From positions 372,001 to 436,000 of the forward strand of contig NZ_JAAMRF010000003.1 in the NCBI RefSeq assembly GCF_013522725.1: DNA of 64,000 nt, written 5' to 3'. This DNA is from Stutzerimonas azotifigens. Lineage in GTDB: Bacteria; Pseudomonadota; Gammaproteobacteria; Pseudomonadales; Pseudomonadaceae. Below are positions 32,901 through 42,422 of this stretch, piece after piece (position 1 is the stretch's first letter; each line of letters begins with the position of its first letter). Under the pieces are notes generated by a model. That model saw only the letters and a list, made by a program, of their open reading frames with translations, did no database searches and was not told the origin of the DNA. The translations under genes and the position numbers were made by a program.

Positions 32901-33215
32901 ATGCAACCGCTGCAACCGCTGCGACTGTTGATTACCTCTATCGCCGTGCTGGCCAGTGCCGCGGCGCTGGCTAACACCGGCGCGACCCAGCCGGGCAAGG
33001 CCCGTTCCGGCCCGCTGGATACCACCGAGCCGCGTCAGGAAATCATCGAGCGCAAGCAGGAGGGGCGCTCGACACCGCCGCGAGAGGAACGCGAGCGGAT
33101 CGGCGAGCCGAGCCCGGAGCGGCAAATCGAGCCGGTGCCCGAGCAGCGTGACGGCAACCCGCCAGGGTCGGACAGCGGTGCGGCGGCACCTGGCGGTAGT
33201 GCGCCGGGTACCTGA
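32901..33215 (+). CDS. Small secreted charged protein of unknown function
   Basis: 104 residues: signal peptide (about 1-25, ending ALA) and a mature part rich in Glu, Arg, Pro and Gly without predicted fold. I do not recognise it. A GGAG-like site precedes the ATG at 32901, and a strong terminator follows 18 nt after the stop, so the gene is probably expressed. It may be the last gene of the esterase transcript (65 nt after it). Confidence 0.55.
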   Translation: MQPLQPLRLLITSIAVLASAAALANTGATQPGKARSGPLDTTEPRQEIIERKQEGRSTPPREERERIGEPSPERQIEPVPEQRDGNPPGSDSGAAAPGGSAPGT

Positions 33216-33233
33216 GCGTACGGTGGCAGAACG

Positions 33234-33263
33234 AAAAAGGGAGGCCCGAGGGCCTCCCTTTTT
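33234..33263. terminator. Bidirectional terminator between the charged-protein gene and serA
   Basis: A-rich start, GGGAGGCCC, loop GAG, GGGCCTCCC, TTTTT: a perfect stem with A run on one side and T run on the other, so it works for the plus-strand gene and for serA on the minus strand (stop at 33280). Confidence 0.9.
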
Positions 33264-33279
33264 GTCTTGCTGGCGTCGC

Positions 33280-34509
33280 TTAGAACAGCACGCGGCTGCG
33301 GATGGTGCCGGTGACCTTCTGCAGCTTTTCCAGCGCCAGATCGGAGTACTCGGCATCGACGTCGATGACCACGTAGCCGACCCGTTCGTTGGTCTGGAGG
33401 AACTGGCCGCAGATGTTGATGCCGTTGTCGGCGAACACCTTGTTGATCTCGCTCATGACGCCCGGCACGTTCTGGTGAATGTGCAGCAGGCGGTGCTTGC
33501 CCGGATGCGATGGCAGGGCGACTTCGGGGAAGTTGACCGAGGACACCGAGGTGCCGTTGTCGCTGTACTTGACCAGCTTTTCCGCCACTTCCAGACCAAT
33601 GTTGGCCTGCGCCTCGGCAGTGGAGCCGCCGATGTGTGGGGTGAGGATGACGTTGTCCAGGCCGCGCAGGGGGCTTTCGAACACGTCGTCGTTGGAGCGT
33701 GGTTCGACCGGGAATACGTCGATCGCGGCGCCGATCAGGTGTTTGTCCTTGATCGCGGCGGCCAGCGCCTCGAGGTCGACCACGGTGCCGCGGGCGGCGT
33801 TGATCAGGATGCCGCCTTTCTTCATTGCGCGGATTTCGTTCTCGCCGATCATCATCTGCGTGGCAGCCGTTTCCGGTACGTGCAGGGTCACGATGTCGGC
33901 CGTGCCGAGCAGTTCGTGCAGCGAGCCGATCTGCTGGGCGTTACCCAGCGGCAGCTTGGTGACCACGTCGTAGAAGTAGACCTGCATGCCGAGGCCTTCG
34001 GCCAGAACCGAGAGCTGGGTGCCGATCGAGCCGTAGCCGATGATGCCGAGCTTCTTGCCACGGATCTCGAACGAATTGGCCGCGCTCTTGATCCAGCCGC
34101 CACGATGGCAGGAGGCGTTCTTCTCAGGGATTCCGCGCAGCAGCAGGATGGCTTCGGCCAGCACCAGTTCGGCGACCGAACGGGTATTGGAATAGGGGGC
34201 GTTGAACACCGCGATGCCACGCTCGCGAGCGGCCTCGAGGTTGACCTGGTTGGTGCCGATGCAGAAACAGCCGACGGCGATCAGCTTTTTGGCCGCGTCG
34301 AAGACTTCCTCGGTGAGCTGAGTGCGGGAACGGATTCCGATGAAGTGCGCGTCCGCGATCTTTTCCTTCAGGACAGCATCAGGGATCGAGCTGGTGAGGT
34401 ATTCGATGTTCGAATAGCCGGCGGCCTTGATGGTGTCCACGGCGGACTGGTGCACGCCTTCGAGAAGAAGGAATCTGATCTTGCTCTTGTCGAGGGAGGT
34501 CTTGCTCAT
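33280..34509 (-). CDS. serA: D-3-phosphoglycerate dehydrogenase SerA
   Basis: 409 residues, same length and near-identical pattern to P. aeruginosa SerA: MSKTSLDKSKIRFLLLEG start, NAD-binding GIIGYGSIGTQ, substrate-site stretches RSRTQ and NAARG, catalytic DVFPVEP and TPHIGGST, and a C-terminal ACT domain ending RSRVLF, where serine feedback acts. It catalyses 3-phosphoglycerate to phosphohydroxypyruvate, and in P. stutzeri was shown to reduce 2-oxoglutarate to D-2-hydroxyglutarate as a coupled half-reaction. It is divergent from the D-2-hydroxyglutarate dehydrogenase gene. ATG 34509 is chosen by homology over 34515. Confidence 0.95.
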   Translation of the reverse strand: MSKTSLDKSKIRFLLLEGVHQSAVDTIKAAGYSNIEYLTSSIPDAVLKEKIADAHFIGIRSRTQLTEEVFDAAKKLIAVGCFCIGTNQVNLEAARERGIAVFNAPYSNTRSVAELVLAEAILLLRGIPEKNASCHRGGWIKSAANSFEIRGKKLGIIGYGSIGTQLSVLAEGLGMQVYFYDVVTKLPLGNAQQIGSLHELLGTADIVTLHVPETAATQMMIGENEIRAMKKGGILINAARGTVVDLEALAAAIKDKHLIGAAIDVFPVEPRSNDDVFESPLRGLDNVILTPHIGGSTAEAQANIGLEVAEKLVKYSDNGTSVSSVNFPEVALPSHPGKHRLLHIHQNVPGVMSEINKVFADNGINICGQFLQTNERVGYVVIDVDAEYSDLALEKLQKVTGTIRSRVLF

Positions 34510-34708
34510 CTGCATAAAACCTTAGGCCGGAGGGGTAGGGCGAAACGGGCCGCGGGGCTGAGCCGGAGCCGGCGCGATGACGGCTCTGCAGGCCGTTCGA
34601 GGCACGTTGCAAAGGGGGCGTATGCTAGCATACGGACCCCGCGAAAGACCCCCACCCCTGAGGTGAAGCGTACTCAGGGTGACCATGAATCGTATGAGAG
34701 TTTCCGTC
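34510..34708. promoter_or_regulatory. Divergent serA / D-2-hydroxyglutarate dehydrogenase promoter region with palindrome
   Basis: 199 nt between two functionally linked genes. It contains an exact 16-nt palindrome CGTATGCTAGCATACG at 34619-34634, near the middle, a good operator candidate able to act on both transcripts. A TTGCAA box lies just beside it. No leader gene is seen. Confidence 0.55.
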
Positions 34709-36100
34709 ATGACCGACCCTGTCCTGATCGATGAGCTGCAAACCCTGGTCGAGCCCGGCAAAGTGCTCACCGACGCCGATTCGCTGGCTACGTACGGCAA
34801 GGATTGGACCAAGCAATACGCGCCAGCCCCCTCGGCCATTGTGTTTCCCAAGAGTGTCGAGCAGGTGCAGGCCATCGTGCGCTGGGCCAACGAGCGCAAG
34901 GTCGCCCTGGTGCCTTCGGGCGGGCGCACCGGCCTGTCGGCAGCAGCGGTAGCGCCGAACGGCGAGGTGGTGGTGTCCTTCGACTACATGAACCAGATCG
35001 TCGAGTTCAACGCGACCGATCGGACCGTCGTCTGCCAGCCGGGAGTGGTCACCGCGCAGTTGCAGAATTTCGCCGAAGAGAAAGGGTTGTACTACCCGGT
35101 CGACTTCGCCTCGGCGGGTTCCAGCCAGATCGGGGGCAACATTGGCACCAACGCCGGCGGGATCAAGGTGATCCGCTACGGCATGACCCGCAACTGGGTG
35201 GCAGGTCTGAAAGTCGTCACCGGCAAGGGCGACCTGCTGGAACTGAACAAGGATCTGGTCAAGAACGCCACCGGTTACGACCTGCGCCAGCTGTTCATCG
35301 GCGCCGAGGGCACCCTGGGCTTCGTGGTCGAGGCCACCATGCGCCTGGAGCGCCAGCCGACGAATCTCACCGCGATGGTGCTGGGCACGCCTGATTTCGA
35401 CTCCATCATGCCGGTGCTGCATGCCTTCCAGGACAAGCTCGATCTGACTGCCTTCGAATTCTTCTCCGACAAGTGCCTGGACAAGATCCTCGCCCGCGGC
35501 GACGTGCCCGCACCCTTCGAGACCCGCGCGCCGTTCTACGCGCTGCTGGAGTTCGAAGCCACTACCGATGAGCGTGCCGACCAGGCGCTGGCGACCTTCG
35601 AGCGTTGCGTCAACGAAGGCTGGGTGGTCGACGGCGTGATGAGCCAGAGCGAGCAGCAGCTGCAGAACCTCTGGAAGCTGCGCGAGTACATCTCCGAGAC
35701 CATTTCGCATTTCATTCCGTACAAGAACGACATTTCGGTCACCGTCTCGAAAGTCCCGGCCTTCCTCGCCGACATCGACGCGATCGTCAGCCAGAACTAC
35801 CCCGACTTCGAGGTGCTCTGGTACGGCCACATCGGCGACGGCAACCTGCACCTGAACATCCTCAAGCCGCAGGCGTTGTCGAAGGAGGAGTTTTTCGAGA
35901 AATGCGCGACGGTGAACAAGTGGGTGTTCGAGACCGTCGAGCGCTACAACGGCTCGATTTCGGCCGAGCATGGCGTGGGCATGACCAAGCGCGATTACCT
36001 GGCATATAGTCGCTCGCAGGCCGAGATCGACTACATGAAAGCGATCAAGGCGGTGTTCGATCCGAACGGGATCATGAACCCCGGCAAGATCTTCGCCTGA
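34709..36100 (+). CDS. d2hgdh: FAD-dependent D-2-hydroxyglutarate dehydrogenase
   Basis: 463 residues of the FAD-binding oxidase type 4 / D-lactate dehydrogenase family. FAD site PSGGRTGLSAAAV near residue 80 and ASAGSSQIGGNIGTNAGG; C-terminal metal/substrate site GHIGDGNLHLNI and ISAEHGVG. It oxidises D-2-hydroxyglutarate to 2-oxoglutarate, passing electrons via ETF; work on P. stutzeri A1501 showed that this recycles the D-2-hydroxyglutarate made by SerA and drives serine synthesis. The divergent serA next door supports the call. ATG 34709 (MTDPVLI) fits homologues; ATGs at 34685 and 34694 are also in frame. Confidence 0.9.
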   Translation: MTDPVLIDELQTLVEPGKVLTDADSLATYGKDWTKQYAPAPSAIVFPKSVEQVQAIVRWANERKVALVPSGGRTGLSAAAVAPNGEVVVSFDYMNQIVEFNATDRTVVCQPGVVTAQLQNFAEEKGLYYPVDFASAGSSQIGGNIGTNAGGIKVIRYGMTRNWVAGLKVVTGKGDLLELNKDLVKNATGYDLRQLFIGAEGTLGFVVEATMRLERQPTNLTAMVLGTPDFDSIMPVLHAFQDKLDLTAFEFFSDKCLDKILARGDVPAPFETRAPFYALLEFEATTDERADQALATFERCVNEGWVVDGVMSQSEQQLQNLWKLREYISETISHFIPYKNDISVTVSKVPAFLADIDAIVSQNYPDFEVLWYGHIGDGNLHLNILKPQALSKEEFFEKCATVNKWVFETVERYNGSISAEHGVGMTKRDYLAYSRSQAEIDYMKAIKAVFDPNGIMNPGKIFA

Positions 36101-36172
36101 CCCTGCGCGGTGGCCGCGCCAATCGATGCGCTGGCCGCCGCCGTTTGTCTCTTCACCTCTGGAGTTGCCTTT

Positions 36173-36838
36173 GTGACCTACAAACACCAATACATCGACG
36201 GCACACCCATCCACTTCCCCCTGGGCAAGGTCGTCTGCATCGGCCGCAACTACGCCGATCACGCCAAGGAGCTGAACAACCCGGTGCCGACCGAGCCGCT
36301 GCTGTTCATCAAGCCGGGCAGCTGCACCGTGCCGCTCGAAGGCGGCTTCAGCATCCCCGACGACCGCGGCGAGGTCCATTTCGAGGCCGAGATCGCCGTG
36401 CTGATCGGCAAGCCTCTGTCGCGCCGCCCCAATGAAGAAGAAGTCCGCGACGCCATTTCCGGTTTCGCCCCCGCGCTGGACCTGACCCTGCGCGACGTGC
36501 AGTCGCGGCTGAAAGAGAAGGGCCATCCGTGGGAGCTGGCCAAGAGCTTCGACGGTGCCTGCGTGCTGGCGCCCTTCGTGCCGGGCGATGCGGTGGAGTC
36601 GCTGACCGATATCGGCATCCGCCTGACCATCAATGGCGAAGTCCGCCAGGACGGCACCAGCCGCGACATGGTCAACGCGATCCTGCCGTTGCTGCAGCAC
36701 ATTAGCGCCAACTTCAGTCTGCAACCGGGCGACGTGGTCCTTACCGGCACCCCTGCCGGTGTCGGCCCGCTCAAGCAGGGCGACAGCCTGGTGCTGGAGC
36801 TGGTTGGCCTGTCGCGTTTCGAGAGCCAGGTGCTCTAA
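36173..36838 (+). CDS. Fumarylacetoacetate hydrolase (FAH) family protein
   Basis: 221 residues of the short FAH type. Key parts: KVVCIGRNYADHAKEL, EPLLFIKPGSC, the metal-binding E-x-E in VHFEAEIAVLIGK, and VVLTGTPAGVGPL. Family members act as acylpyruvases, oxaloacetate decarboxylases or hydratases with Mg2+. The start is a GTG at 36173 with a GGAG site 8 nt upstream; the longer ATG-like frame adds an unrelated head. It follows the D-2-hydroxyglutarate dehydrogenase by 72 nt, possibly in the same transcript. The substrate is not predictable. Confidence 0.87.
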   Translation: MTYKHQYIDGTPIHFPLGKVVCIGRNYADHAKELNNPVPTEPLLFIKPGSCTVPLEGGFSIPDDRGEVHFEAEIAVLIGKPLSRRPNEEEVRDAISGFAPALDLTLRDVQSRLKEKGHPWELAKSFDGACVLAPFVPGDAVESLTDIGIRLTINGEVRQDGTSRDMVNAILPLLQHISANFSLQPGDVVLTGTPAGVGPLKQGDSLVLELVGLSRFESQVL

Positions 36839-36995
36839 GCGCTGCCATTACCCGCGGCGGCGCGCTCGGTCGTGCCGCCCGCCGGGCCTCGTTCGGCCCG
36901 TTCGGTTTCCCGCGCTGTCGCGCAGGTTTCAGCATTAAGTTTCGATTCAGTCTCGTTGTGCTAATAATGCGGCCCCTTTCTTGAGTCCCCCGACA

Positions 36996-37916
36996 ATGCC
37001 GCGTCGTAGCAAAGGCCTTTTGATTCTGCTTGTGGCTGCAGCACTCCTGTTAGCCGTCGCAGCCGGTCAGCATTACCGTTTCTTCGAGCAGAGCTGGTTC
37101 GAGTTCCGCCAATGGCAGCACGCCTCGCAGTGGAAGGATCGCTCGGTATGGTTGCGTGATTATCAGGCAGCGATTCAGGGCAAAGCCATCGAGGGCATCG
37201 ATGACGATCTCTCGGCGCTGACCTTCAATCCGGATCGCAACACGCTTGTTGCCGTGACCAACGCCAATTCACGCTGGCTGGAATTGAGCCTCGACGGGGA
37301 GCTGCTACGGGAGATCCCCATGGAGGGATTTGGCGATCCCGAGGCGATCGAATACGTGGCGCCCGGGCTCTACGTAATCAGCGACGAGCGCACGCAGCAG
37401 CTGTTGCTGGTCCGGATCGGTGACGAGACCCGGGTGATCGATGCGGCGGGTGCCCAGCAGCTTTCGCTGGCCATCGACCGTAACGGCAACAAGGGCTTCG
37501 AGGGCCTTGCCTACGATAGCAAGGGGCAGCGGCTGTTCGTCGCCAAGGAGCGGGACCCGGTGAGAATCTATGAGATCGAGGGATTCCCGCAGACCGGTAC
37601 CGGCCAGGTGCTGGACGTAAAGGTCAGCGAAGACGCCGAGCGCGATGCAAGATTGTTCGTGCGTGACCTCTCGAGCCTGCATTACGACGAAAAGTACGAC
37701 CACATGCTGGTGTTGTCGGACGAATCCCGCATGGTGGTGGAGCTCGATAAGGAGGGTCATCCTATCAGCCAGCTCTTGCTCCGCGCCGGTGCCCATGGGC
37801 TCGATGACACCGTGCCCCAGGCCGAAGGTATGACCATGGGGCCCGACGGCACGCTCTATCTCGTCAGCGAGCCCAACCTTTTCTATACCTTCGTCAGGGG
37901 TGGCAAGGCGCCGTAA
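36996..37916 (+). CDS. SdiA-regulated family (YjiK-like) beta-propeller protein
   Basis: 306 residues: one N-terminal membrane/signal segment (about 8-25), then a repeated-blade sequence typical of the SdiA-regulated / YjiK family (DDLSALTFNPDRNTLVAVTN, GFGDPEAIEYV, NKGFEGLAYD, LSSLHYDEKYDHMLVLSDES, PQAEGMTMGPDGTLYLVSEP). It is probably a periplasmic, inner-membrane-anchored propeller of unknown function. The ATG at 36996 is used; the upstream TTG is less likely. A single gene converging on rpiA. Confidence 0.8.
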   Translation: MPRRSKGLLILLVAAALLLAVAAGQHYRFFEQSWFEFRQWQHASQWKDRSVWLRDYQAAIQGKAIEGIDDDLSALTFNPDRNTLVAVTNANSRWLELSLDGELLREIPMEGFGDPEAIEYVAPGLYVISDERTQQLLLVRIGDETRVIDAAGAQQLSLAIDRNGNKGFEGLAYDSKGQRLFVAKERDPVRIYEIEGFPQTGTGQVLDVKVSEDAERDARLFVRDLSSLHYDEKYDHMLVLSDESRMVVELDKEGHPISQLLLRAGAHGLDDTVPQAEGMTMGPDGTLYLVSEPNLFYTFVRGGKAP

Positions 37917-37952
37917 CCGCCAAGCCAGGGACAACCGTCGGCGCTGTCGTGC

Positions 37953-38624
37953 TCAGCGGGTGAGGGTTTCGACGCCGTTGCGGGTGCCGAGCAGCAGCAG
38001 GTCGGCCGGGCGGTTGGCGAACAGACCGTTGGTGACCACGCCGACGATGTTGTTGATCTGCTGTTCGAGTTCCGGCGCGAAGCCGATCATCAGGTTGTGA
38101 ACGTCCAGGATCACGTTGCCGTTGTCGGTCACCACGCCTTCGCGGTAGACCGGATCGCCGCCCAGTTTCACCAGCTCGCGCGCCACGTGGCTGCGGGCCA
38201 TGGGGATGACTTCCACCGGCAGCGGGAAGGCGCCCAGGCGTTCGACGCGCTTGGAGCCGTCGGCGATGCAGATGAAGGTGCGCGCCACGGCCGCGACGAT
38301 CTTCTCGCGGGTCAGCGCCGCGCCACCGCCCTTGATCAGTTCGAGGTTATCGTTCGCCTCGTCGGCGCCGTCGACGTAGAACTCCAAGTCCGCTACCGAA
38401 TTGAGGTCATACACCGGAATGCCGTGCTTTTTCAGGCGTTCGGCTGTCCCCTCGGAGCTTGCTACGGCACCGTCGAAGAAGCCCTTGTGCTGCGCCAGCA
38501 GGTCGATGAAGAAGTTGGCGGTCGAGCCGGTGCCGACGCCGATGATGCTCTTGTCGGTGAGCGAGGGGCGGATGTGGTCGATGGCGGCCTGGGCGACGGC
38601 CTGTTTGAGCTGATCCTGATTCAT
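37953..38624 (-). CDS. rpiA: Ribose-5-phosphate isomerase A
   Basis: 223 residues. Contains [14 protein letters not shown] (phosphate loop), [11 protein letters not shown], the catalytic Asp pair in [10 protein letters not shown] and the [14 protein letters not shown] motif. It interconverts ribose-5-phosphate and ribulose-5-phosphate in the pentose phosphate pathway. Divergent from ilvA, the order known in P. aeruginosa. Confidence 0.96.
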   Translation of the reverse strand: MNQDQLKQAVAQAAIDHIRPSLTDKSIIGVGTGSTANFFIDLLAQHKGFFDGAVASSEGTAERLKKHGIPVYDLNSVADLEFYVDGADEANDNLELIKGGGAALTREKIVAAVARTFICIADGSKRVERLGAFPLPVEVIPMARSHVARELVKLGGDPVYREGVVTDNGNVILDVHNLMIGFAPELEQQINNIVGVVTNGLFANRPADLLLLGTRNGVETLTR

Positions 38625-38780
38625 GGCGGTTCCACGGGGATTGAGGCGAGATGGCCGATTATAGCTTTGCGCCGGTGGCAGGTCTGCACGACGGATTGCG
38701 CTCGGCCGATTCGCTGTGGTCGCAGGCTCGGCCGCTGGAGTAGACTCGATGATCCCCGAAACGCCGCCAAGAATGCTCTG

Positions 38781-40295
38781 ATGCTCGAACACTACGTCAA
38801 GATGATCCTCACCTCGCGCGTCTACGACGTCGCGGTGGAAACGCCCCTGCAACCGGCCCGCCAGCTCTCCGAGCGGCTTGGCAACCAGGTACTGCTCAAG
38901 CGCGAAGACCTGCAGCCGGTGTTCTCCTTCAAGATTCGCGGCGCCTACAACAGGCTCGCCCAGCTCGCTCCCGAGGAGCGTGCCCGCGGCGTCGTTACCG
39001 CCTCGGCGGGCAACCATGCGCAAGGCCTGGCGCTGGCTGCCAGAGAGCTGGGCATCAAGGCGATCATCGTCATGCCGCGCACCACGCCGGAGCTGAAAGT
39101 GCAGGGCGTGCGTGCCCGTGGTGGTGAGGTCGTACTGCACGGCGATGCCTTCCCCGAGGCGTTGGCCTACTCCCTCAAGCTGGTCGAGGAAAAGGGCTAC
39201 GTCTACATCCATCCTTACGACGACCCCTACGTGATTGCCGGGCAGGGCACCGTGGCGATGGAAATCCTGCGCCAGCATCAGGGGCCGCTGCATGCGGTGT
39301 TCGTCCCGGTGGGCGGCGGCGGGTTGATCGCGGGGATCGCCGCCTACGTCAAATACCTGTACCCGCAGACACGGGTGATCGGTGTCGAGCCGGACGATTC
39401 CAACTGCCTGCAGCAGGCCCTAGCCGCTGGCGAGCGGGTGGTGCTGCCGCAGGTCGGGCTGTTCGCCGATGGCGTCGCGGTGGCGCAGATCGGTCAGCAC
39501 ACCTTCGACATCTGCAAGGATCACGTCGACGAGGTGATCACCGTCAGCACCGACGAAATCTGCGCGGCGATCAAGGACATCTACGACGACACCCGCTCGA
39601 TCACCGAGCCGGCAGGTGCGCTGGCCGTGGCCGGCATGAAGAAGTACGTCGAGCGCGACGGGGTGAGCGGCCAGGTGCTGGTGGGCATCGACTCGGGCGC
39701 CAACGTCAATTTCGATCGCCTGCGCCATGTGGCCGAACGCGCCGAGCTGGGCGAGCAGCGCGAGGCGATCATCGCGGTGACGATTCCTGAGCAGCCGGGC
39801 AGCTTCAAGGCGTTCTGCGAGGCCATCGGCAAGCGCCAGATCACCGAATTCAACTACCGCTATCACACCGACAAGGAAGCGCACATCTTCGTCGGCGTGC
39901 AGACGCACCCGGAAAACGATCCGCGCGTGGCGCTGGTGGAAAAGCTGCGCAGCCAGGGCTTCCCGGTGCAGGACCTGACCGACAACGAGCTGGCCAAGCT
40001 GCATATTCGCCACATGGTCGGCGGCCATGCGGCGCGGGTCAGCGAGGAGATGGTGCTGCGCTTCGAGTTTCCCGAGCGGCCGGGTGCGCTGTTCAACTTC
40101 CTCGACAAGCTCGGCGGGCGCTGGAACATCACCCTGTTTCACTACCGCAACCATGGCGCGGCCGATGGTCGCGTGGTGGCCGCACTGCAGGTGCCGGACG
40201 AAGAGCGCCACCTGGTACCGGCCGCGCTGGATGCTATCGGTTACCCGTACTGGGACGAGAGCGACAACCCGGCCTATCGGCTGTTTCTGGGCTGA
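38781..40295 (+). CDS. ilvA: Threonine ammonia-lyase, biosynthetic
   Basis: 504 residues. The PLP lysine is K51 in [10 protein letters not shown]; the phosphate-binding loop [10 protein letters not shown] and NHAQG stretch follow. From about residue 325 two ACT-like regulatory units appear ([14 protein letters not shown] and [14 protein letters not shown]), marking the allosteric biosynthetic enzyme that makes 2-oxobutanoate for isoleucine and is inhibited by isoleucine. The ATG at 38781 gives the family length although its ribosome site is weak. The divergent gap to rpiA is 156 nt. Confidence 0.95.
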   Translation: MLEHYVKMILTSRVYDVAVETPLQPARQLSERLGNQVLLKREDLQPVFSFKIRGAYNRLAQLAPEERARGVVTASAGNHAQGLALAARELGIKAIIVMPRTTPELKVQGVRARGGEVVLHGDAFPEALAYSLKLVEEKGYVYIHPYDDPYVIAGQGTVAMEILRQHQGPLHAVFVPVGGGGLIAGIAAYVKYLYPQTRVIGVEPDDSNCLQQALAAGERVVLPQVGLFADGVAVAQIGQHTFDICKDHVDEVITVSTDEICAAIKDIYDDTRSITEPAGALAVAGMKKYVERDGVSGQVLVGIDSGANVNFDRLRHVAERAELGEQREAIIAVTIPEQPGSFKAFCEAIGKRQITEFNYRYHTDKEAHIFVGVQTHPENDPRVALVEKLRSQGFPVQDLTDNELAKLHIRHMVGGHAARVSEEMVLRFEFPERPGALFNFLDKLGGRWNITLFHYRNHGAADGRVVAALQVPDEERHLVPAALDAIGYPYWDESDNPAYRLFLG

Positions 40296-40359
40296 TGCCT
40301 AGGCCGTCGCGGGGCGCCGAAAAGCTCAGCGCCGGCTCGATACTGCGGGCGGCTCGCTT

Positions 40360-41580
40360 GTGGAACAGCGCCGGCTGATGGCCCGGGACGTGCAGCCGGG
40401 CGGCTCGTCCTCGATCGTCACCGTGGCGCTGGCCACGGCGCTGTGTCTGACCGGCGATTCGATGCTCTACATCGCCTTGCCGCTCTACTGGCGCGAGGTC
40501 GGTCTCGATGCCCTGTGGCAAGTGGGCGTGCTGCTGTCGATCAACCGGCTGATCCGCCTGCCCTTCAACCCGCTGGTCGGGCTGTTCTATCGCCACTTCT
40601 CGGTGCGCACCGGGCTTCTGCTGGCCGTGACGATCGGGATCATTTCGACGTTCGGTTATGCCTTCGCCAGCAGCTTTCTCGCCTGGCTGCTGCTGCGCGC
40701 GCTATGGGGGATCGGCTGGTCGTTCTTTCGCATCGGCGGTCTGTCGGCGGTGGTGCACTGCGCCGCAGACCACCAGCGCGGCCGGGCGATGGGTATGTAC
40801 AACGGCCTGTATCGCCTGGGCAGCCTGGCCGGCATGTTGATTGGTGGTCTGCTGGTACCGGTCTACGGGCTGCAGGCGCTGGCGTTGGCATTCGCGGCGG
40901 TATCGCTGCTCGGTGTGCCGCTGTTGCTGATGCATTTTCATCTGCCGGCTCGCCCTGCACCGGTTTCGGCCCACGCGCGGTTGGCTCCGGGGCAGGTGTC
41001 GGCGCTGGACTGGCGGCGCATCCAGCTGGGCGGGTTCTGCATCGCCCTGCTGGTTCAGGGCGTGCTGGCCGCGACCCTGAGCGCGCTGATCGAGCACTAT
41101 TACGGTAGCGAGATCGACCTTCTCGGGTTGCTGCTCAGCGCTGCGGCATTGGCCGGGCTGCTGCAGGCCGCGCGCTGGAGCTGGGAAACCTGGCTCGGCT
41201 CCCGGCTTGGCGCCTGGAGCGACGGGCCGCGCGGACGCGTTCCGCTGCTGATCGGCGCGCTGGTTTCCATGGCCGTGGTCTTCGGCGCGCTGGGGATTGG
41301 CCTGCCGCTGCCGATCTGGCTGCCGTTGTGCCTGCTGGCGATGCTCCTTTGCACAGCGCTCACCACGCTCAACGATGCGCTGGCCGCCGATCTCGCACGG
41401 CGCGGCGACGTCTCGCGGATGATGACGCGCTACTCCATCGGCCAGGATCTGGGTGCCGCCCTTGGGCCAGTTCTGGCATTCCTGCTGGTGGGCCATGCGG
41501 CGGGCTTCGCCTGGCTGTATGGCGGCGGCGCGCTGCTTTTCGCGGCGCTGGCCGCGCTCTGGTTGGGTGGCAAGCGCTGA
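40360..41580 (+). CDS. Major facilitator superfamily transporter
   Basis: 406 residues with about 12 membrane segments and the MFS loop pattern (RLIRLPFNPLVGLFYRHFSVRTGLL between helices 2 and 3; a second copy GSRLGAWSDGPRGRVPLL between 8 and 9). The substrate is unknown. It starts with GTG at 40360 or ATG at 40378; neither has a good ribosome site. Position after ilvA matches the order I remember from P. aeruginosa. Confidence 0.85.
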   Translation: MEQRRLMARDVQPGGSSSIVTVALATALCLTGDSMLYIALPLYWREVGLDALWQVGVLLSINRLIRLPFNPLVGLFYRHFSVRTGLLLAVTIGIISTFGYAFASSFLAWLLLRALWGIGWSFFRIGGLSAVVHCAADHQRGRAMGMYNGLYRLGSLAGMLIGGLLVPVYGLQALALAFAAVSLLGVPLLLMHFHLPARPAPVSAHARLAPGQVSALDWRRIQLGGFCIALLVQGVLAATLSALIEHYYGSEIDLLGLLLSAAALAGLLQAARWSWETWLGSRLGAWSDGPRGRVPLLIGALVSMAVVFGALGIGLPLPIWLPLCLLAMLLCTALTTLNDALAADLARRGDVSRMMTRYSIGQDLGAALGPVLAFLLVGHAAGFAWLYGGGALLFAALAALWLGGKR

Positions 41581-41647
41581 GCGGTCGCCGGGGTTGCAGC
41601 AAGCGGAGCGGGCGCTATCATGCGCGACTTTTTTGGAAGGCTCCTCC

Positions 41648-42418
41648 ATGCGCCGTGCGACCTTTACCACGCTGATTGGCCTCGGCCTCTCGGTGCTTAC
41701 CGTCCTGTTCATCGGGGACAAGCCGGAGCCGCCGCGCACCTTCAACGAGGCCAAGCAGATCGCTCGGTCGATCTATGACGAGCAGCCTGTCACCTTCTAT
41801 TGCGGCTGTCGTTACAGCGCCAGCAAGGTGGACCTGGCCAGTTGCGGCTACACCCCGCGCAAGCAGCCGGTGCGTGCGCAGCAGCTGGAATGGGAACATG
41901 TGGTTCCCGCCTGGGTGATCGGCCGCCAGCGCCAGTGCTGGAAGGAGGGTGGTCGCAAGAGCTGCGCGGCGGGCGACCCGGTATTCAGCGCCGCCGAGGC
42001 CGATTTGCACAACCTGGTGCCGAGCATCGGCGAAGTGAATGGCGACCGCTCCAACTTCGCCCTGGGCATGCTCAATACCAAACCCAGCCAATACGGCGCC
42101 TGCCCGATGGTGGTGTCGTTCAGCGAGAAAGTTGCCATGCCGCCCGAGCAGGCGCGCGGCCCGGCGGCACGCATCTATCTGTACATGGCCGATCAGTACG
42201 CCCTGCGGCTGTCGTCGCGCGACCGTCGTACCTACGAAGCCTGGAACCGGATGTATCCGGTGAGCGACTGGGAACGCTGGCGCAACCAGGAAGTGAGCTG
42301 CGTGATGGGGCGCGAGAATCCCTATGTCGGCCCCTACGATCCGTCCCGCTGCGCGGGCGCCAATGTCGTCGATCGGCTGCGTGAGTTGCTGCTCGATGCG
42401 TTGCGCCAGCTGCTATGA
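41648..42418 (+). CDS. Endonuclease I family secreted nuclease
   Basis: 256 residues: an N-terminal hydrophobic segment (about 7-23; signal or anchor) and the endonuclease I (EndA/Dns/Vvn) core: FYCGCRYSASKVDLASCGY, catalytic WEHVVPAW, DLHNLVPSIGEVNGDRSNF and YGACPM, with the paired cysteines of the periplasmic enzymes. It cuts DNA with Mg2+ in the periplasm or outside, for nutrient scavenging or DNA-matrix turnover. Converges on the HAD gene with only 4 nt between stops. Confidence 0.9.
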   Translation: MRRATFTTLIGLGLSVLTVLFIGDKPEPPRTFNEAKQIARSIYDEQPVTFYCGCRYSASKVDLASCGYTPRKQPVRAQQLEWEHVVPAWVIGRQRQCWKEGGRKSCAAGDPVFSAAEADLHNLVPSIGEVNGDRSNFALGMLNTKPSQYGACPMVVSFSEKVAMPPEQARGPAARIYLYMADQYALRLSSRDRRTYEAWNRMYPVSDWERWRNQEVSCVMGRENPYVGPYDPSRCAGANVVDRLRELLLDALRQLL

Positions 42419-42422
42419 GCCG

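Noticed and set aside
34625..36724. 699-codon open frame on the minus strand opposite the D-2-hydroxyglutarate dehydrogenase and FAH genes
   Set aside because: Mirror frame of two well-recognised plus-strand proteins in GC-rich DNA; composition is rich in His, Gln, Arg and Val as typical for antisense shadows, with no domain.
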